Assembly (NCBI GenBank): GCA_018660965.1
Contig: JABJJH010000309.1
Span: forward strand, 1 to 8,441
Direction of reading: 5' to 3'
Length of the DNA stretch: 8,441 nucleotides
DNA from: Rhodospirillaceae bacterium
GTDB lineage: Bacteria; Pseudomonadota; Alphaproteobacteria; UBA8366; GCA-2717185
This document shows positions 6,086-8,441 of the stretch, piece by piece; position 1 is the first letter of the stretch, and the number at the start of each line of letters is the position of its first letter. The notes beneath the pieces were generated by a model. The model saw nothing but the letters and a program-made list of their open reading frames with translations. It searched no databases and was not told where the DNA came from. The position numbers and the translations under genes were made by a program.

Positions 6086-6799
6086 TCACAAACCGGCGAC
6101 GAATTCCTCGATCAGCGCATTGACCTTCTCCGGAATTTCCACCGGCGGGAAATGGCCCGCATCCTCGAACTCCATATATTGCGAGCCCGGAACGGCTTCG
6201 TGAATCTTCTTCTCGTATTTGGGCGGGTCGCCATGGTCATCCAGGCCGCGCAACAACAACAGCTTCGGCTTTAGCGTCGATATCCGGTCCCGCACGTCGA
6301 AGGCGTCGATGGTCTTCAAATCGTGATGTTGCGACATCGGGCCGACCTGACGATGCTTTTCAATCAGTCGTTCACGGAAGCCCGCCTCCACCAGATGCAT
6401 CGCGTCGCGTTGGTATGGAATCCACTCCTCTTCGTAGGACTTCGGGTCCGCCGCCGCCCGCAAGCGCATTTCATAGGTGTCCGGCGCCCGTATTTTCGGT
6501 TCCGCCGCAACCGTCATGATCACCAGCCCACTCACCTCTTCGGGATAATCGAGCGCATATTGCAACGCTATCGAAGCGCCAAGCGTATAGCCCACCAGCA
6601 CCAAATCCTTGTTCATTCCCTGCGCCCAAAGCCATCCGCGCACCCAATCCGTATAGCGCGCGACATCCGGGCACGGCGCCCCGTCCAGATGCCCCGGCAA
6701 ATCCGGTGCGACGCTGCCTGGAAAATGAGTCGTCTGATATTCGTACGCCGCCGCGCAAGCGCCCGCCCCAGGGCCGTGGATAAACACAAGTTGCGTCAT
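6086..6799 (-). CDS. Alpha/beta-hydrolase fold protein with Thr at the nucleophile position
   Basis: This 237-residue protein has the core alpha/beta-hydrolase layout without a signal peptide. The FIHGPGAG oxyanion-hole loop is at 6-13 and APDLPGHLDGAP at 31-42. The nucleophile elbow reads VGYTLGAS (69-76), the acid is probably Asp187 or Asp188 in LRGLDDHGDP, and the catalytic His216 is in DAGHFPPVE. The elbow normally reads G-x-Ser-x-G; here residue 72 is Thr (ACG, complement of 6584-6586), one base from TCG Ser. The protein may therefore be weakly active, have another role, or carry a point mutation or sequencing error. The ATG at 6797-6799 is chosen because GGAGGGAG (complement of 6807-6814) lies seven bases upstream; the frame extends further to 7306 but that part overlaps the divergent gene. 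Ester or lactone hydrolysis would be the default guess. Confidence 0.88.
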   Translation of the reverse strand: MTQLVFIHGPGAGACAAAYEYQTTHFPGSVAPDLPGHLDGAPCPDVARYTDWVRGWLWAQGMNKDLVLVGYTLGASIALQYALDYPEEVSGLVIMTVAAEPKIRAPDTYEMRLRAAADPKSYEEEWIPYQRDAMHLVEAGFRERLIEKHRQVGPMSQHHDLKTIDAFDVRDRISTLKPKLLLLRGLDDHGDPPKYEKKIHEAVPGSQYMEFEDAGHFPPVEIPEKVNALIEEFVAGL

Positions 6800-6806
6800 G
6801 AAGCAG

Positions 6807-6814
6807 CTCCCTCC
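6807..6814 (-). promoter_or_regulatory. Strong ribosome binding site of the alpha/beta-hydrolase gene
   Basis: On the minus strand GGAGGGAG lies seven bases before the ATG at 6797-6799. It decides the start against a much longer in-frame extension that would run through the promoter region and into the divergent gene. Confidence 0.7.
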
Positions 6815-6818
6815 AAGA

Positions 6819-6859
6819 TATAATAACGCGTATAGTATGCGCTGAGGCGCGGCGGACAA
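6819..6859. promoter_or_regulatory. Divergent promoter region
   Basis: The 126 bases between the divergent hydrolase and isomerase-like genes contain an AT-rich core. On the minus strand TTGTCC (complement of 6854-6859) and TACTAT (complement of 6832-6837) are spaced by 16 bases and are placed well for the hydrolase gene. On the plus strand TATAAT (6819-6824) and TATAGT (6831-6836) are good -10 hexamers, but neither has a good -35 at normal distance. ACGCGT sits in the centre of the core. Confidence 0.35.
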
Positions 6860-6925
6860 GACCGGACGACCGCTTCTATCCCAAAGCCCGTCTTTCCTAA
6901 CCCATGACAAAGGAAGAAATCGCCA

Positions 6926-7543
6926 ATGGCCACCGTTGAATTCTTTTTCGATTACTCCAGCCCCTGGACATATTACACCTACAGCCGGATCGAAACGTTC
7001 TGCGCGAATACAGGCGCCGACCTGGTTTGGAAACCGTTTCTGGTTGGCGGCGTCTTCAACAAGGTGAACCCCAGTGTTTACAACAGACGGGATAATCCGA
7101 TCCCGCCGAAGGACAATTACTACAAAAAGGATCTGGCGGATTGGGCGCGGTATCTGGACATTGAAAAAAATCCGACCGCCGTGTCGCCCCTCAACAGCGT
7201 GAAATCGCTGCGCGGCGCCTTCGTCGCCATCGAGGAAGGCAAAATTGGCCCGTATTCCGGCGCTTGTTTCAAAGCCTACTGGACCGATGGCCGCGACATA
7301 TCGCAAGAATCCGAGCTTAAGGATATCGCCGCATCTGTCGGCATGGACGGCGATGCGTTTATCGAACGAATAGGGATGGATGACATCAAGAAAAAGCTGT
7401 TCGTGAACACCGATGATATTATCGAACGCGGCGGCTTCGGATCACCAACATTTTTCGTCAACGGCGACGACATGTATTTCGGCAATGATCGGTTCGAATT
7501 GATGCGCTTTGCGCTGACCGGGGAAAAGACCGCTGTGTCGTAA
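6926..7543 (+). CDS. DsbA-fold protein, 2-hydroxychromene-2-carboxylate isomerase-like
   Basis: This 205-residue protein fits the DsbA/kappa-GST-like family that includes 2-hydroxychromene-2-carboxylate isomerase, a glutathione-dependent enzyme of naphthalene-type degradation. The N-terminal strand and active-site loop read VEFFFDYSSPWTYYTYSRIE (4-23), with Ser11/Ser12 where oxidoreductases have CxxC, so a thiol-disulfide role is unlikely. KPFLVGGVFN (36-45) is the second family motif. The cis-Pro loop is GGFGSPTFFVNGDDMYFGND (169-188) with Pro174, close to the C-terminus as usual. No signal peptide is visible, so it is probably cytoplasmic. AGGAAG at 6911-6916 lies nine bases before the ATG. 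No ring-cleaving dioxygenase is nearby, so use of an aromatic substrate is not supported; a glutathione-dependent isomerase or transferase of unknown substrate is the safer reading. Confidence 0.88.
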   Translation: MATVEFFFDYSSPWTYYTYSRIETFCANTGADLVWKPFLVGGVFNKVNPSVYNRRDNPIPPKDNYYKKDLADWARYLDIEKNPTAVSPLNSVKSLRGAFVAIEEGKIGPYSGACFKAYWTDGRDISQESELKDIAASVGMDGDAFIERIGMDDIKKKLFVNTDDIIERGGFGSPTFFVNGDDMYFGNDRFELMRFALTGEKTAVS

Positions 7544-7570
7544 GGCGCGCCAGCGCTCATAGCGGTTCCA

Positions 7571-8221
7571 TCAGGACAATAAACGGCGGAGCTTGCGAAC
7601 GGCGGTGTCGGGCGTTGTGAGAACCGGTTTCCCGGTGCGTTCGGCAATCATTTCCGCGGCGCTCGACAGGCTGAATTGCGCCAGCGCGATCACGTCGCAC
7701 GCCGCGAAGGTTTCCGCCGCAACGTCGGCTGCCGCCAAGTCGTGTCCTTCGCGGTCGCCTGCGATCAAGGCGTCCAACGCCTTCGTCGCCAGGGCCGTCT
7801 GCAACTTGAGACCCGGCGCCGCAGTTGTGAACTCTGGCGGCATCGTCACCAACGTCGGCTGGAACGTCGCCAGCAATCCGACCCGCGCTTCCGGTCCGCC
7901 AATCGCCACGCATTCCTCGATCATCGCTTCGTTGGGTTTCAGAACTGGAAGCGGCGCCAAATCCTGGGCGCACGCTTCGATACAGGGGCCAAAAGCGGAG
8001 CAGGTAAAGAGGATTGCGTCGGCGCCGGTACTGGCGGAATAGCGAGCGAGTTGCAGGAAGCGGTCCGTCATACCCGGTTGCAGCGATCCCGCCGCCGCAA
8101 GGTCGCCCGCCAGTGCATCATCCGTCAAATTCACTGTATCGGCGTCCGGCCATAATCGGTTGAACGCTTCCGCAACGGGCGCGATGGAAATGGGCAGGGC
8201 GTGAATCAGGGATATGCGCAT
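7571..8221 (-). CDS. Asp/Glu/hydantoin racemase superfamily protein with only the first catalytic Cys
   Basis: This 216-residue protein matches the Asp/Glu racemase superfamily in length and layout. MRISLIHALPISIAPVAEAF (1-20) is the first strand and loop, and ILFTCSAFGPCIEAC (70-84) carries the first catalytic Cys74. NEAMIEECV (97-105) and VGLLATFQPTL (114-124) mark the middle. In two-base racemases the second Cys lies in a late strand; here that stretch reads DVIALAQFSLSSA (176-188), with no Cys. The protein is therefore unlikely to be a classical two-Cys racemase and may act as a one-base isomerase or decarboxylase of the arylmalonate/maleate type. The ATG at 8219-8221 lacks a good Shine-Dalgarno sequence. 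It starts 25 bases after the stop of the amidohydrolase-2 gene on the same strand, so translation may depend on that gene. It converges on the isomerase-like gene 27 bases away. Confidence 0.85.
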   Translation of the reverse strand: MRISLIHALPISIAPVAEAFNRLWPDADTVNLTDDALAGDLAAAGSLQPGMTDRFLQLARYSASTGADAILFTCSAFGPCIEACAQDLAPLPVLKPNEAMIEECVAIGGPEARVGLLATFQPTLVTMPPEFTTAAPGLKLQTALATKALDALIAGDREGHDLAAADVAAETFAACDVIALAQFSLSSAAEMIAERTGKPVLTTPDTAVRKLRRLLS

Positions 8222-8246
8222 GTTGAACCAAGATCAGTTTTGTTCG

Positions 8247-8441
8247 CTACAACCGGTAAATTCGCGCAGCGGTGTCATGAAACAGCATCGCGCGATCCCC
8301 CGCCGAATAGTCCTTGGCGACGCGTTTGAAGGCGTTCCACAACACGTTGTAAGCGCAACTGATTTTATCGACGGGGAAATTGGATTCGAACATACACCGA
8401 CCGGGCCCGAAATGTTCGATGACGGTTTCGTAATAAGGCCG
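8247..8441 (-). CDS. Amidohydrolase-2 family protein, C-terminal 64 residues (cut by the window edge)
   Basis: The minus strand is open from the window edge to a TAG at 8247-8249 and gives 64 residues beginning RPYYETVIEHFGPGRCMFES and ending FHDTAARIYRL. The block CMFESNFPVDK (16-26) and the closing LFHDTAARIYRL (53-64) are typical of the C-terminus of amidohydrolase-2 (PF04909) TIM-barrel hydrolases or decarboxylases. The catalytic N-terminal metal motif would lie beyond the window. It is the upstream partner of the racemase-like gene, 25 bases away on the same strand. The family usually acts on amides, lactones or carboxylated rings; no finer call is possible from this piece. Confidence 0.85.
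   Translation of the reverse strand, partial: RPYYETVIEHFGPGRCMFESNFPVDKISCAYNVLWNAFKRVAKDYSAGDRAMLFHDTAARIYRL

Noticed and set aside
6800..7306. N-terminal extension of the alpha/beta hydrolase
   Set aside because: It would overlap the divergent isomerase-like gene on the other strand, while a strong ribosome binding site marks the start at 6799.
7544..7570. Terminator between the isomerase-like and racemase-like genes
   Set aside because: CGCT-CAT-AGCG has only four pairs and no T-run.
813..8221. A single catabolic operon or a defence system covering the window
   Set aside because: Genes switch strand repeatedly, no nuclease, toxin, transposase or phage-like gene is present, and all families are ordinary metabolic enzymes.

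Overview
The window looks like chromosomal DNA of a GC-rich alphaproteobacterium, probably of the Rhodospirillales type. This is inferred from the GC-biased coding regions (one sampled 60-base line in the dioxygenase gene is 57% G+C), a small PAS_5-type sensor protein typical of that group, and a concentration of CoA-transferase, TauD/TfdA dioxygenase, M20 amidohydrolase and amidohydrolase-2 genes common in environmental alphaproteobacteria. I see no rRNA, tRNA, CRISPR array, transposase, integrase or phage gene.

Layout, left to right. The left edge (3-752, +) holds the C-terminal half of a sensor histidine kinase, whose ATPase domain is intact but whose phosphoacceptor-His region looks wrong. 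It converges on a metallo-beta-lactamase-fold hydrolase (813-1691, -), with a strong GC-rich hairpin between them. A gene-free stretch (1692-1967) carries two adjoining families of short tandem repeats. A two-gene operon follows on +: a CaiB/BaiF family III CoA-transferase (1968-3191) and a TauD/TfdA Fe(II)/2-oxoglutarate dioxygenase (3228-4061). Next is a very AT-rich leader (about 4081-4308) with a long-armed inverted repeat, leading into a PAS_5-like protein (4309-4746) and an M20D amidohydrolase (4837-6027).

The right third holds an alpha/beta hydrolase (6086-6799, -) with Thr in place of the usual nucleophilic Ser. It is divergent from a DsbA-fold/HCCA-isomerase-like protein (6926-7543, +) across a 126-base shared promoter region. 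That gene converges on an Asp/Glu-racemase-superfamily protein (7571-8221, -), which lies directly downstream of the C-terminal end of an amidohydrolase-2 protein cut by the window edge (8247-8441, -).

Taken together this is a soluble-enzyme catabolic neighbourhood with hydrolysis of lactones, esters and amides, CoA transfer, oxidative attack, isomerisation and racemisation. No transporter or classical DNA-binding regulator is visible. No substrate can be named from sequence alone, and the frequent strand changes argue against a single operon. The most unusual points are the Thr-for-Ser hydrolase, the single-Cys racemase homologue, the kinase without a recognisable H-box His, the tandem-repeat block, and the AT-rich inverted-repeat leader of the PAS gene. 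I found no strong evidence for a wholly new multi-gene system.
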